A DNA stretch of 64,000 nucleotides, taken from positions 94,469,875 to 94,533,874 of the forward strand of contig OY744604.1 of assembly GCA_963556255.1 (NCBI GenBank). Reading direction: 5' to 3'. Below, one piece after another: positions 44,316-57,192 of the stretch. The translations under genes were made by a program, and so were the position numbers. The stretch's first letter is position 1. Each line of letters starts with the position of its first letter. This stretch comes from Allolobophora icterica. Its lineage: Eukaryota; Annelida; Clitellata; Crassiclitellata; Lumbricidae. The notes below the pieces were generated by a model. The model had not been told where the DNA came from, did no database searches, and saw nothing but the letters and a program-made list of their open reading frames with translations.

Positions 44316-45386
44316 ATGTCTTCCAATCCGATTCTTGACGATGACGACTGTCTGCTCGTTTTACACGACGAAAACTCAATGGTCCTGTTCCCTCCGTCTC
44401 CAGCAAAGAAAGATCTCTTCGATATCTCCTCCTCAGTCAATCCTTCGCTCGTCACCCCACCTCAATTTCTAATCCACGATGACAGACGAGCCTCCGTTAT
44501 CTCGTCAAACTCTCTAACACTAAGTCTAAGCGAATCCTTGGATCATGGGTCCTTCGACGGAATCGGACGCAGGGAGGTGGCCCATTCCGCCCGACTGGTC
44601 ATCGACGAGCCACCCGTTTCTTTCACGAAGGCCTACGTGTTGGCGTGCTTTGTCTTCTGGTTGTGCGGATTCGTAGCCGGCAGCTTAGCCTACATCGAAG
44701 CAGGTAAGGTCCTACAATCCTTAATTGGAAACGCGAAATTAAGAGCCCGAAATTGTTACTTAAACGAGCTTTTTCTGTTGCTGAAACTACATTTCGGAAC
44801 TCTCTCTTTCTCCGTGTCCCTCTTTCTCTCCCTCTCCGTCTTCCTCTCGTTTTCCCTCTCCCTCTTCCTCTCCATCTCCCTTTCCCTCTTCCTCTCCATC
44901 TCCTCCTCTCTCTCGTTTTACCTCTCCCTCTCCCCCTCTTCCTCACCATCTCCCTCTCCCTCTAGCTCACCATCTCCCACTCCCTCTTCCTCTCCTATTC
45001 CTCTCCCTCTTCTTCTCCCTCTCGTTTTTTTTCTCTCCTTCTCGTTTTCCCTCTCGATCTCCCGTTATCTCTCCCTTTTCCTCTCTCTACTCTGTATCTG
45101 TTCCCTCGGCTCAGTTGCTTGTGTCATTTCGTTTTTACCTTTTTTCAAATTGCATATCCACCATTGGCTGCCTCTCTGTCTTGGGGACTCTGGATATTGA
45201 CCTGATTACGGTTTGCTTTCTGTTTCAGTGAAAGGCGAAGGATCAGCTTACGATGGCGATGTAGAATTGGCACATCGGCGCAGGAAAGCCTCATACTGCG
45301 CATCAATAGCAGGCATATCAATAGGACTAATCGCTATTGTCGCAACTTTGATCGTATTGTCACTATATTACTTGATAAAGTATTGA
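44316..45386 (+). CDS. CD225/dispanin-like (IFITM-like) two-TM protein, gene 1
   Basis: Two exons: 44316-44703 and 45229-45386, joined in phase 1 (donor CAG|GTAAGG, acceptor TTTCAG|TG), giving 181 residues. The ATG is placed at MSSNPILDDDD because gene 2 starts with the same motif; an upstream in-frame ATG at 44220 lies outside the shared part. The N-terminal 100 residues are Ser/Pro/Asp-rich and probably disordered. PPVSFTKAYV leads into hydrophobic segment 1 (about 106-129). A basic loop GDVELAHRRRKASYC follows, then hydrophobic segment 2 (about 152-178) ending at YYLIKY. The GD...A...AS loop between two hydrophobic segments and an intron between them fit the CD225 family, membrane proteins of endosome or cell surface. 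Family assignment is inference; the function in this animal is unknown. Confidence 0.65.
44800..45110 (+). repeat. Polypyrimidine (CTCTCC-type) expansion in intron 1
   Basis: About 300 bp of almost pure C/T on the sense strand inside the intron of gene 1. The duplicate locus at 56510-56530 has only about 25 bp of it, so the tract expanded or contracted after duplication. Open frames through it are artefacts. Confidence 0.85.
45160..45222 (+). repeat. SINE S2 fragment forming the 3' end of intron 1
   Basis: GGCTGCCTCTCTGTCTTGG and GGATATTGACCTGATTACGG are the reverse complement of S2 sequence at 31225-31295 and 43985-44045. The fragment runs to within a few bases of the acceptor TTTCAG. CCTGATTAC is a plausible branch point. 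Confidence 0.7.
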
Positions 45387-45464
45387 GGACTTAGATAACT
45401 TAACCGTAACTACACCGTTCGATCTCTACCCAATCCACTTGTGTATACTTTTCCTGTGAACAAT

Positions 45465-46158
45465 TGAAGGGCTTGCAGCAATAACCAGGTATGTCGGATT
45501 TTTTAGTTTTGGGAAAATGGCTTCAAAGATTTGACACTTCAAACTGTTGTATCTAAGCCATTTTACAAGATATCGACAAGCTGTTTGAAACACCGTCTGA
45601 GTTGTTATTGTCTTTCACGAAATTGTTACATAATGTAATGCAAAATATAACTTTAATGTTTTTTTCACGACATTTTGCTTCATACCTGGTTATTGACACT
45701 CAATAACCCAACATCGCCTGCTGTTAATCGACATACCTTATTCTTGCACCAAATGGTGACTAGCACACAGTACAAATTAATCGTGCAATAAAAAGATAAG
45801 TCATCATAGCTACATTACAGTAAGGAAAAAATAACGCAAAATCAGTGAATTGCAGAGTAAGTAACAGTCAATAACCGGGTATGTCAAATAACCTGATTAT
45901 TGCACCGGTTTTAATACAAAGACTACTAGAAAAAACGACAATTTTTGTCATCATACCGGGTTATTGCACTGGAGTAATGCTGCCGGCTGCTAAATACCAT
46001 ATGTCGACAAACTTGTTTATCCAAAAGCCAATTCAAAAATAATCAGATTTGCACCAAATTTGCAGGGTATATAGAATACAATATTCCAATCACGCTGGCA
46101 TACTTTTTCACATAAACCAGGTATGTCGACATACCTGGTTATTGAGGCAAGCCCTTCA
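45465..46158. mobile_element. 694-bp inverted-repeat element, absent from the duplicate locus
   Basis: Ends TGAAGGGCTTGC / GCAAGCCCTTCA are perfect 12-bp TIRs, extending to about 34 bp with few mismatches. The motif AATAACCAGGTATGTC recurs internally in both orientations (five or more times), including a perfect 26-bp palindrome at 46115-46140. The equivalent downstream flank at 56890-56910 lacks the element, giving an empty site. Target duplication is short (AT or CAAT; ambiguous). Superfamily not assigned. Confidence 0.85.
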
Positions 46159-46234
46159 ATTTAATGACTAATTAGATGCTAAATATATAAGTAATTAAAA
46201 GAACTGCATTGATATTGACGTTAACTTTATGCGC

Positions 46235-46237
<3 letters not shown>

Positions 46238-46265
<28 letters not shown>

Positions 46266-46400
46266 CATACATACATACATACATACATACATACATACAT
46301 ACATACATACATACATACATACATACATACATAAATACATACATACATACATATACATACATACATACATACGTACGTAAATACATACATACAAACATAC
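46238..46400. repeat. (ATAC)n microsatellite
   Basis: About 160 bp of CATA tetranucleotide. Its counterpart in the duplicated locus is at 56986-57192. Confidence 0.95.
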
Positions 46401-46409
46401 ATACATGTA

Positions 46410-47000
46410 TAGGCCTATCTAACGTGTCTAGTTGATGAGTGTTGTATGTAACGTAGGCCTATAGTAGGAAGTATGTAGGTTCCTACATGTTGTGTAGTAG
46501 CATATAGGCAGGTCTACATAAATTATGAAGTAGTAGATCGGTTCCTGTCGTAATGTAGTAGAAACGATCGTCATCCCTCTGACGACCGGGCGGATCATCT
46601 CTCGTGCCCGATGGCCATCTCGGTCACAGATCGATGGTCAAAACACTATAAGACGACGGGTTTATTCTTCTCTAACACTTGACAACTCTCCTTACGTGTT
46701 AGGGTCAGCCTCTATTTATACAGTCAATCGGTTGGGTTACTCGCATAGCTGTGTCTGTTCATCCCTCTCTCTGTCTCTGTCCGTATTCGTCTCTGTCTCC
46801 GTGTGTGTAGTCTGTCCATGGCGATGTCGGTGAACGGATGCTGAGCAGCATCGCGGATCATGGCAACTGGGAGGGGCCGTGATGGGGAGCATTTTAAATA
46901 CTAGTATATAAACCTGGTCAGCCGGTCTATGTTCGACGGCAGGGTATTTGAACCTGGTACTGTACGTAGGTTACTTGGTTGTCTCGGTCTGTATTAAAAC
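46410..47000. repeat. Segmental duplication flank, copy 1 (partner 57210-57600)
   Basis: CACTATAAGACGACG, the CAGTCAATCGGTTGGGTTAC region, CCGTATTCGTCTCTGTCTC and GAGGGGCCGTGATGGGG occur in the same order in both places, downstream of the two related exon 2 copies. Confidence 0.85.
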
Positions 47001-47099
47001 CTGGCGCCATAGAAGTCAACCCACACATATATGACCCTCCGTTCAAAAAGAAGCAATGCGTAAGAATGTAAAGTTAGAACAACAAAATCGTGTATTCAT

Positions 47100-47180
47100 T
47101 CATTTCGAACACTTAGGGACACTTATGTAGCGCTCCTTGAAGGTAGTTACTCAGAGGCGCTCCTGTTTGGGAGGATGTTG
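47100..47180 (-). repeat. SINE S1-like tail fragment
   Basis: GTAGCGCTCCTTGAAGG and TTACTCAGAGGCGCTCC resemble the S1 body in reverse at 53560-53595. The rest is diverged. Confidence 0.5.
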
Positions 47181-47540
47181 TGCAGTCAGTGTTCATAGTT
47201 GTTTTGACGGGAATGTTAAGTTGATCCCGGACTTCTGGGTTGACAGCCGAGCTTGTTACCCAACACACTGACACGGAACTCCGAAGAGATGCTATATGTA
47301 TTCCAATGCGCTCACAAGATGCCATCGTGACATGTCCCGGCACAGTTGGATGCTGCGCAGGGCTGGCCGAGCTGCGGCTGAAGCAGCTCAGCTTTACGTT
47401 GTTACAGTAATAACTCTAAGAGCGTATGGCGAAAGTTAAATCCAGCCAATAGGCACACAATACATCCTGGTTTGGAACTCTACTGCTTCTTTTTAAATAG
47501 GAGTTTGTACGTTGGCAAAACCGTATGTCTTCTCGAATAA

Positions 47541-47830
47541 TGTAATGTAATGCAATTAGTAATTTCTATTGCGCCGGTGTGCAATGCAATTCAACCTATG
47601 GCACACCAAAACCAAACCTAAATCAGGTAAATATCCAGAAGATCAGTGCGAATAATACGGGGTGTACATGTATAGTGTGGGTACGAAAAGGGGTGGGAGG
47701 CGAGACGTGGACACCGGCCTGTTATTTGCTGCTCAGCCTCTGTCTGTCTGTTCTCTCTGGCAACCAGACTCGAACCTCCACTGGAAGCCGCTCAGAGGGA
47801 ACTTGTGCTCGCCTTTCAGCGCGGAGGGAC
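47541..47830 (-). mobile_element. SINE family S2, copy 3 (longest)
   Basis: AATTTCTATTGCGCCGGTG, GGCACACCAAAACCAAACCT and ATATCCAGAAGATCAGTG match S2. About 110 bp further on, GACTCGAACCTCC is, on the minus strand, a box-B-like GGAGGTTCGAGTC, which orients the family. Confidence 0.55.
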
Positions 47831-49445
47831 CAGAGGCGGCACCAGAGACCTCGGATCCAAATGGTGTTTCTACTTGGTAGAGGAATCGGGAACGCGGATA
47901 CGACCCTGCAGCCAGTGCACGGGAAATGCATGGTAGACATAGGGATGATGAATGTGAAGAGAGGTAGCCTTTTGCTTCAACATATCGGTGTAGGTTAGAC
48001 GAAGGCGAAAAAGAAACAGGCCAAGGTGACTTAAAGACGTATATCATCTGACGGTTTATATGGCATCGCACAGATAGAAACAGACTGATAGAGATAGGCA
48101 CAAACATGCACAGAGACGCGTAAGCATACATACATACATAGAGACAAATTTGCAAACCTGCATACATGCAGTTGACAGACAGACAGACAGACAGGCAGAC
48201 AGACAGACAGACAGACAGCCAAGCAATCAGGCAGGCAGACAAAAACGCGGAGACACAGCTCAGAAATAGGGCCAACAGAAATGAGAAACAGGGCGCATTC
48301 ATCCTGAAAGAAACCGACATGAGAAAACGTAGAAAGACATCCACAAAGACACCAAGACAGACAGAGACGGACTGCCAGACCGAGAAGAAGAAGGGAATGT
48401 CATAGATATTTCCAACATAAAGAGCAAAGCATAATAGAAGGCAAATAGAGCATAACAAGAGCGAAAGACTGCAGCCAGCCTGTAAAGGCAAAACAAGTGA
48501 GTCATTCAATACGGTCTGGTAACTCTGCTCTTCGAAGGTCCCTGCTCAGCCCACCTCTGGTTAATTCAGGTATATTCAGGTTTCATATGAGCGCGAAGAA
48601 GTTCCTTAACATCAAAGCCTAGCACGATTTAGGATTTGTGCAAAAAGGTAGGTGATCGTTATTGACTTAATCACCCGCCTATTTGACCAGTTGCGTGCAC
48701 AAAGGTTGGATAAGCTGGATCTAATGTAACATTATTTTGGTTACGCAGAACGTTTATTTGTTGGATAGTGGTAACAGATACAGTGTACATGCAACAAGGA
48801 AGTCCTCGGGAAATTCTTCAGCAATGGCGTCTTCTGCGTAACTTCTGTCCAATTAATGCCGATAACTTCAGCAACTGATACTTTGATGATAAATGACATT
48901 CATCATCAAAGTAAATTTTCACGTTTTTCTACAACGACCCGTATGGCGTCGACTCTCTTCATTTTTCAGTGTATGGATCCGGTGAGATTCTTCAGCACCT
49001 CTGCCCATATGAATGGGTGCCACGCCTTAAGCCCCAGATGCTAGAGTGAGCTGGAATAGCTACACCTGTAGTCGCGTTGTCGACTGCTGCCATGGGAAGA
49101 AATAATATTATATGTATGCATGAGAGAGAGGACACCCTTTTCTTCTGCGGAGAACGTTCAATCCCTGTTGGATAACTTCTAAAAAAGTAATAAATATTAG
49201 CAAAGAAGATACAAATAGAGAACGGACAAACAAATAAAGGTTCAAGGTTCACCTCGATCTGTTAACTTTTTAGACTAACTAAAAGCCAAGTAAATTAAAG
49301 AGAGAAAAACAAAAAGAACAATGAACGCATTTGGACTGGTCGACTTTTTACTGTATTTCAGTTTCTACCAAGTGTAGCATCCTGACAACTCCATCTCCAG
49401 AATTAGCATCATACTCTACCCAACACCATCATCAATCCGCTTGTA
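47831..49445. other. No recognisable gene; (GACA)n tract at 48175-48222
   Basis: A 258-codon minus frame at 47733-48509 is rich in Leu/Cys/Val, overlaps the SINE and the GACA microsatellite and has no recognised domain; I treat it as chance. Upstream of gene 2 there is no clear promoter motif. Confidence 0.5.
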
Positions 49446-51719
<2,274 letters not shown>

Positions 51720-52861
51720 TTCAGCTGAAGTGCAATTACCGGACCCAAGCTTACCGTTACAACAAAGGAATTATTCAGTGTCGGAATAAGATGTAAAGTT
51801 AGAAAGAAACCTAACATCATTGGATATTAGGGCCTACATTATTAGGCGCTCTTGCAGCGGTAAGGCCTTGTTACGGTGCCATATAAATTGTCGCTATTGT
51901 TAATATTATCTACACAGGCTCTTGGAAGTATACATCACTTGCTCGCTTTTCGACAGTTTGAATGAAGGTGCTACATAAACTGCTTAACTGGGGGACAAAC
52001 GCACACGTCCCTATCATTATTGTTAATTTTCCTCATTTAATATAGTAATGTGAAGCACAACGCGTTTAAAGATTACCGTTATAGCTTGATTTTATTCTAT
52101 GATGCATTCAGAACATCTAATAACTAATAATGTGACAAGGAAAGTGGAACGTATACACAGTTATATATGCGCTACAACAGTGACGTATATGCATCGCAGT
52201 TATATAGCGTATGAACAAGGTTATATAGCGCAGTTAACGGTTCCTTCTTTAAAAAATTTGTATATAGGCCTACGTCACAGAAGAAAAGATTGTACATATG
52301 AAATAAAGCAAAAGGATGCCTTCTTGCACATAGCCTACTGCTAGGGAGAAACTCTGCAACAGAAGAAACCAAAAAGAGTTTTATTGCGCATTTCTGGGCG
52401 AGTTATAAGCTCTATAGCGCATTAATTTCACGGGCGGATTACACCAACGAGGCTACAAAAGAACGAGTTATACAACACCTATTGTCACACGAAGCTATAT
52501 CGTTTTGATGTGTTTGACTATAATATTATTCGTTTGTATGAAATCAAACAAACATTTTAGATATGTAGACCTGTAATTATAAATTTGTTCGTCTTTTATT
52601 ACGGAAAATTCTATCACGAAAGTTGATCAGTTCATGTATTGCACTTAAAGATAATATGACTGTTTCGGTCCTGGCAGATGAACAGAAAACACTTGATTAC
52701 AGAGAAACCAAGAAGAGGATGTGACTCATTAAGTTTTAAATACACAGTCTGGCTAACGACTGATGTCTCGGAAAGGGTAATGCTAGATCTAGGCCTATAA
52801 TGTAAATTAAGATTGTATATTCACAACAGATTCATATGAAGGATAAGTTTAACCATTGAGG
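51720..52861. other. 3' flank of gene 2; nothing else recognised
   Basis: Contains the gene 2 3' UTR and several AATAAA-like sites (for example AATAAAGC at 52301). No further exon with CD225-like translation was found. Confidence 0.45.
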
Positions 52862-52869
52862 GATTTACA

Positions 52870-53066
52870 CATAGGCGTAAGTTGTGGGGGGTACGAGAGT
52901 ACCCGTGCCTCCCCTTTTGGACTGGGGGGTACAGTACACTCCACTTTTTGAACACTGCTAATCAATATATTCTTATAGCGCCTTCCCAGAGATTGCAGTC
53001 TCAGCATTGCTTCGTGTATGTAAGATATTGGTACCCCCCACTTTTTAGATCAAAGTTACGCCCCTG
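52870..53066. mobile_element. hAT MITE family G, internally deleted copy (reverse)
   Basis: 197 bp, starts CATAGGCGTAAGTTGTGGGG and ends GTTACGCCCCTG, flanked by GATTTACA and GATTTATA (8 bp, one mismatch). It lacks about 125 bp of the middle found in full copies. Confidence 0.85.
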
Positions 53067-53074
53067 GATTTATA

Positions 53075-53514
53075 TCAATGAAACGTTATATAAATCTCCG
53101 AAATTTCTCAGCGTCGCAACACAGAGGGATAAGCTTAAACACCGGCGCAGAACCAGAATAGGATAGGCCCCTAGCATAAAGAGTTCGGTTTTCAGTCTTG
53201 AGTGGAAAGCAGGAGAGAAGGCAAGTGGAGGAGTGCTGAGATTTACAGGCGAGAAAAAGAAGCTTGGAGGATATTTTTTTTAGCAAGAATTCGATTTAAT
53301 GCAACAGGTGGTCAAATCAACTCACCAGCGGGAGGCTGGCTTTACATCATTGTTACCACAGACGATTGCAAGCTAGCGGATTTGCATGATGCATCTCCAG
53401 CATCGTCGGATAGTGGTACTGCGTCCTTTACCGTAGCGTTCACTCATAAGATCCCGACCATTTCCTCAGGCACATCTATGAAAAGACAATTTTGGATCGT
53501 GTTGCATTTGTTTT
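53075..53514. other. No recognisable gene
   Basis: 53140-53215 weakly resembles the right part of repeat A. The 105-codon frame at 53202-53519 shows no recognised domain or splice support. Confidence 0.4.
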
Positions 53515-53760
53515 TTTAATTTATTTTTTAATTTTTTTTATTCCGGATATTTCTATAGCGCCTCTCGAAGTCAACTACTACTCAGAGGCGCTCCCGACTA
53601 CAGCATTGGTATACTGTGCCGGAATTTTCACGCCGAAGCGCCACGAGCAATTGCGAGTGAAGGACTTGCCCAAGGTCCGTACGCAGCGGCTAGAGTGGGA
53701 TTCGAACCTGCAACCCTCCGGTCACAAGGAGCCGAACTTACTCAGCGCTACGAGCGAGTC
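53515..53760 (-). mobile_element. tRNA-derived SINE S1, copy 2
   Basis: Reverse complement of 21733-21980: T-rich tail, TTTCTATAGCGCCTC, ACTACTCAGAGGCGCTCC, CACGCCGAAGCGCCACGAGC, then box B (GGATTCGAACC in this strand) and a degraded box A end. Confidence 0.85.
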
Positions 53761-54190
53761 AGCTGTGCGGGCATTCCTCCATGCCTACTTTATCTGCCTC
53801 GTGAGTCGTTTCAAATTACTTTACGAGACAACCATGAAGCGCCTCGTCGATTGTCCAGATTGGCCTGTCAGGATGTTCAGTCACTGATAATCAGTCACTT
53901 AGATCATAGTTCGATGAAGGATGTCTTGATCTGCTTCGCCAGACCAAACGGCTTGAAAGACGGTTCAGTAAATAGAACGGTACTGTATAAAATGCAAATT
54001 AGATCGACTGGAACTTCTTATATCGCACCGTTGTCATAAAAGATAATGCGTGAAGTTTCGAAGCGAGACAACAGTAAATAATCACAATCCGTTGAATATG
54101 TCCGTTCGAAATAAATTGAAAGTTCAAATGCCGTTCACTGGCTGTGATACCAGAGAGTTCATTTTAGGTACGTAAGGCAATTATAGAACC
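53761..54190. other. No recognisable gene
   Basis: An open frame covering 53695-54039 starts inside the SINE and has no recognised motif. Confidence 0.4.
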
Positions 54191-54198
54191 CAGATAAG

Positions 54199-54782
54199 CA
54201 GTGTTTGGTATGAGTTAACTCAGATGAGTTTAAACTCACGAGTTAACTCACTTGCTGTGATTTATGAGTTTGAGTTAACTCACCTTAAAGAGTGTGAGTT
54301 ATGAGTTTGAGTTAACTCATATTTTCTGTGAGTTTGAGTTGAAACTGTCAATTATTTTAAACTCAACTCACTCTTCGGCACTCGGCACATATTATGTTGA
54401 AACAAGCCTTTTTTTTTATATCGTCGGCTTTCCATACTGGTGAGTGGTGACGGCAGGGAGGGTCGTAAACACTGCTAGCGGACAGTGTTTAAGCACTGCA
54501 TATTTTGTATATTGTGAACAGTTAAGAACAACATGGCTGAAGTACCGTGTATTCTTGATGGAAAATATTTTTCTGTTACAAGTAGGCGTGATGGAAAAAT
54601 TGTTGCTCGATTAGAATGTGCTAGTATGAAACGTGTGAGTTTATGATTTAACTCATTTAACAACTGAGTTTGAGTTAACTCATTTCACTTAGGATGAGTT
54701 GAGTTTGAGTTTAAACTCATTTTGAGGTGCATGAGTTGAGTTTTGATTTAACTCATTTCTTGTATGAGTTTACCCAACACTG
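54199..54782 (+). mobile_element. hAT element with GAGTTAACTC palindrome arrays
   Basis: 584 bp, ends CAGTGTTTGGTA and TACCCAACACTG-like (TTTACCCAACACTG), with a perfect 8-bp target duplication CAGATAAG (54191-54198, 54783-54790). Both subterminal parts consist of repeated palindromic TGAGTTTGAGTTAACTCA-type motifs. The centre contains a short plus-strand frame (54533-54646) reading MAEVPCILDGKYFSV then RRDGKIVARLEC, loosely like the start of hAT transposases; too short to call a gene. Confidence 0.88.
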
Positions 54783-54790
54783 CAGATAAG

Positions 54791-55350
54791 TGACTATAGA
54801 TACTGAGGCGCCTAAGAAGCTGGGATATCGAAAAAGGATGAGATAAACTGAGTTTTCTGACAATCTCAACATGAACTATCGTCTTCAGCTGGTCAGTGAA
54901 TTCCAATCTACTTCTAGACAGCGCCATGTCTTCACAAATTATAAGCTACATCGAGAATTTCAGATCGCTCGACGGAAGGTAATTCTAGGAGAACAGATGA
55001 ACACAGATGCTACATTCCAGAAACGACTGCAAAGATCACCCATCCACGCTGGAAAGAGTTTTCCATTGGTCAGTATAATTAGGTAAGGTTAGACTAAGGC
55101 CAACCTTCCAGTAGCCTAGCTAAATGTCAATCTAGAGATCCGAGGTACAGGTCCTACAGTTTGACGAACCAATAACGATATACCTTTACCACGGACCACC
55201 GAATGACTTAGGATAGGTAAGGCAGTAGAAGCAATTAGTCAGTCAGTGAGTGGAGAGTCAGTCGAGCCGTCAGTCATTCAGAATCATGCAGTTACCACGA
55301 GGCTTAGACTGGGTATTCTGTATTAGACTGTCATGTCGAGTGCTAAGTAG
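54791..55350. other. No recognisable gene
   Basis: A 71-codon frame at 54871-55086 has no recognised domain. 55231-55285 contains repeated CAGTCAGT / GTCAGT motifs. Confidence 0.4.
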
Positions 55351-55358
55351 ACACTTAG

Positions 55359-55680
55359 CAGGGGCGTAACTTTATTCTGAAAAGTGGGGGGTACCAATAA
55401 TTTGGTCTAAAAAGTGGGGGTACCAATTTCTTCTCCACTTTAGCTTTTCGCATGGTGGCCATTTTGAACATATTCTCTGTCAGTATTCTCATTAATTTTG
55501 GCTCTCGGTTTACATGTGTATCTAAGTACTTTTGCACTTTGGCGGAGACTGCATTCTCTGGGAAGGCACAATAAAAAAATATTGATTGACATTGTTTTTA
55601 AAGTGGGGGGTACAGTACCCCCCAGTCCAAAAAGTGGGGGGTACGGGTACCCCTCGTACCCCCCACAAATTACGCCTATG
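55359..55680. mobile_element. hAT MITE family G, full copy
   Basis: 322 bp, CAGGGGCGTAACTTT to AAATTACGCCTATG, perfect 8-bp target duplication ACACTTAG (55351-55358, 55681-55688). It is collinear with the copy at 26998. Confidence 0.93.
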
Positions 55681-55949
55681 ACACTTAGTCTATACGTTCA
55701 TCTTAAGAGGTTTAGAATAGGAGTTCTTGTACTGTTGTTGTTTCAGTGTCATCGTCGTCAGTGTAGCGTAGCGCAACTGAACAATCGTGTGCATTTGAAC
55801 TGTATACGTATAATCGACAAGAAACATTCCCAGTGAAATATGCAATAAAGCATTTCTACGGACAGAATCTCAGTCTGATAGTGTACACGATGAGAGTTCG
55901 AATATTGTGTAGGCTGGCTACAGACTACGGTCTATGACATCAGCAGGAC

Positions 55950-56324
55950 CAGGGCTGTAGTGGTAAAATTAGAGGTGAGTACACGCTACCGGTTGAGTGG
56001 ACAGACGACATCGAAGATTGGTGTAAACAAGATCTGCACAACTTAAGAATATTAGCACAAGACCGAGGACTTTGGAAAAAAATGATTAAATATGCATTGG
56101 ACACCTACGGGCCTTCGGCCCATGGATCCTGATGATGATGATGATGACACGCTACCGGTTAGTTTTCCGAAACAAATTAGAGGTGAGTAAACGCTACAGT
56201 ATTTTGTGGGTATACGCTATAGTATTTTAATATAAATAAATATAAATATTTTGTGAGGTGAGTATACGGTCTCTAGAGGTGAGTATACGCTGTATACCCG
56301 CGTATACCCTCGACTACAGCCCTG
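55950..56324. mobile_element. hAT MITE family H, copy 2, with nested LINE
   Basis: TIRs CAGGGCTGTAGT / ACTACAGCCCTG, perfect 8-bp target duplication AGCAGGAC (55942-55949, 56325-56332). The terminal GAGGTGAGTATACGCTGTAT block matches copy 1 at 29155. A 152-bp LINE fragment plus its target duplication is nested at 55995-56160. Confidence 0.92.
55995..56146 (+). mobile_element. 5'-truncated non-LTR retrotransposon tail
   Basis: Flanked by a perfect 14-bp target duplication ACACGCTACCGGTT (55981-55994, 56147-56160) and ending in (GAT)n, as target-primed insertions do. Its only frame reads WTDDIEDWCKQDL, then AQDRGLWKKMIKYALDTYGP and a stop, resembling the C-terminal tail of LINE ORF2 proteins (W.DDI..W....A.DR..W pattern). 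Severely truncated and inactive. Confidence 0.8.
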
Positions 56325-56599
56325 AGCAGGACTTCACATCTGAAATAAGACTTAGCCGATTATTTAATAAAGTGCTGCATGAATTGATATAAACAATTAT
56401 AATTTCAAGTAGTGTTTAACATGTTCGCGTGTTCAGCATCACAATTCCTTATGTCAACATTGAGGAGCGACAGAAAGGTCTATTGCTGAAACTACGTTTC
56501 GGAACTCTCCCTCTCTCCCCCTGTATCTGTTCCATCGGCTCAGTTGCTTGTATCATTTCATTCTCGGCCTAAGGCTTACCTAATTAAAATTGCATATTC

Positions 56600-56666
56600 A
56601 CCATAGGCTGCCTCTCTGTCTTGGTGACTGATCTTCTGGATATTGGCCTGATTACGGTTTGGCTTT
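56600..56666 (+). repeat. SINE S2 fragment at the 3' end of the duplicated intron
   Basis: GACTGATCTTCTGGATATTG and CCTGATTACGGTTTGG match the reverse complement of S2 (31233-31294) more closely than the gene 1 version does. The fragment ends about 8 bp before the exon. Confidence 0.75.
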
Positions 56667-56674
56667 TGTTTCAG

Positions 56675-56832
56675 TGAAGGGCGAAGGATCAGATTACGAT
56701 GGCGAAACAGAATTGGCACACCGGCGGAGGAAAGCCTCATACTGCTCATCAACAGCAGGCATATCAATAGGAGTAATAGCTGTTGTCACAACTGTTGTCG
56801 TATTGCCACTATATTACTTGATAAGGTATTGA
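56675..56832 (+). pseudogene. Orphan CD225-like exon 2 (third copy)
   Basis: 158 bp, the same length and phase as gene 1 exon 2, with acceptor TTTCAG|TG and a stop in the same place. Reads KGEGSDYDGETELAHRRRKA then a hydrophobic segment ending YYLIRY. The frame is fully open, so it has been preserved or is young. No matching exon 1 (MSSNP..PPVSFT..AYV) exists between 51720 and 56484, so either it is a stranded duplicate or it is spliced to a distant exon. I favour a stranded duplicate. Confidence 0.75.
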
Positions 56833-56985
56833 GGACTTAGTTAACTTGACCGCAACTATACCGTTCGATCTCTAGGCCTACCCAATCCTTTGTGTTAACT
56901 TTTTCTGTGAACAATCTAATGTCCAATTAGAGATTATTAAGTAATTAAATGAACTGCATTGATCTTGACGTTAGATTGTGCTTAC

Positions 56986-57144
56986 ATACATACATACATA
57001 CTGTCCATACATACTGTCCATACATACATACATACATACATACATACATACACACATACATACATACATACATACATACATACATACATACATACATACA
57101 TACATACATACATGCATACATACATACATACATACATACATACA

Positions 57145-57178
<34 letters not shown>

Positions 57179-57192
57179 CATACATACGCATA
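56986..57192. repeat. (ATAC)n microsatellite
   Basis: About 205 bp, the duplicate of 46238-46400; contains two CATACTGTC interruptions near the left end. Confidence 0.95.

Noticed and set aside
44623..44949. Arg/Gly-rich minus frame of 108 codons
   Set aside because: Antisense of the CTCTCC intronic tract.
44220..45200. 326-codon continuous frame through gene 1
   Set aside because: Past 44703 it reads through a GTAAGG donor into a polypyrimidine intron. The duplicate locus and the exon 2 similarity support splicing instead, and the N-terminal 32 codons before MSSNP are not shared with gene 2.
47733..48509. 258-codon minus-strand frame
   Set aside because: Overlaps a SINE and a GACA microsatellite, with low-complexity hydrophobic and Cys runs and no recognisable domain.
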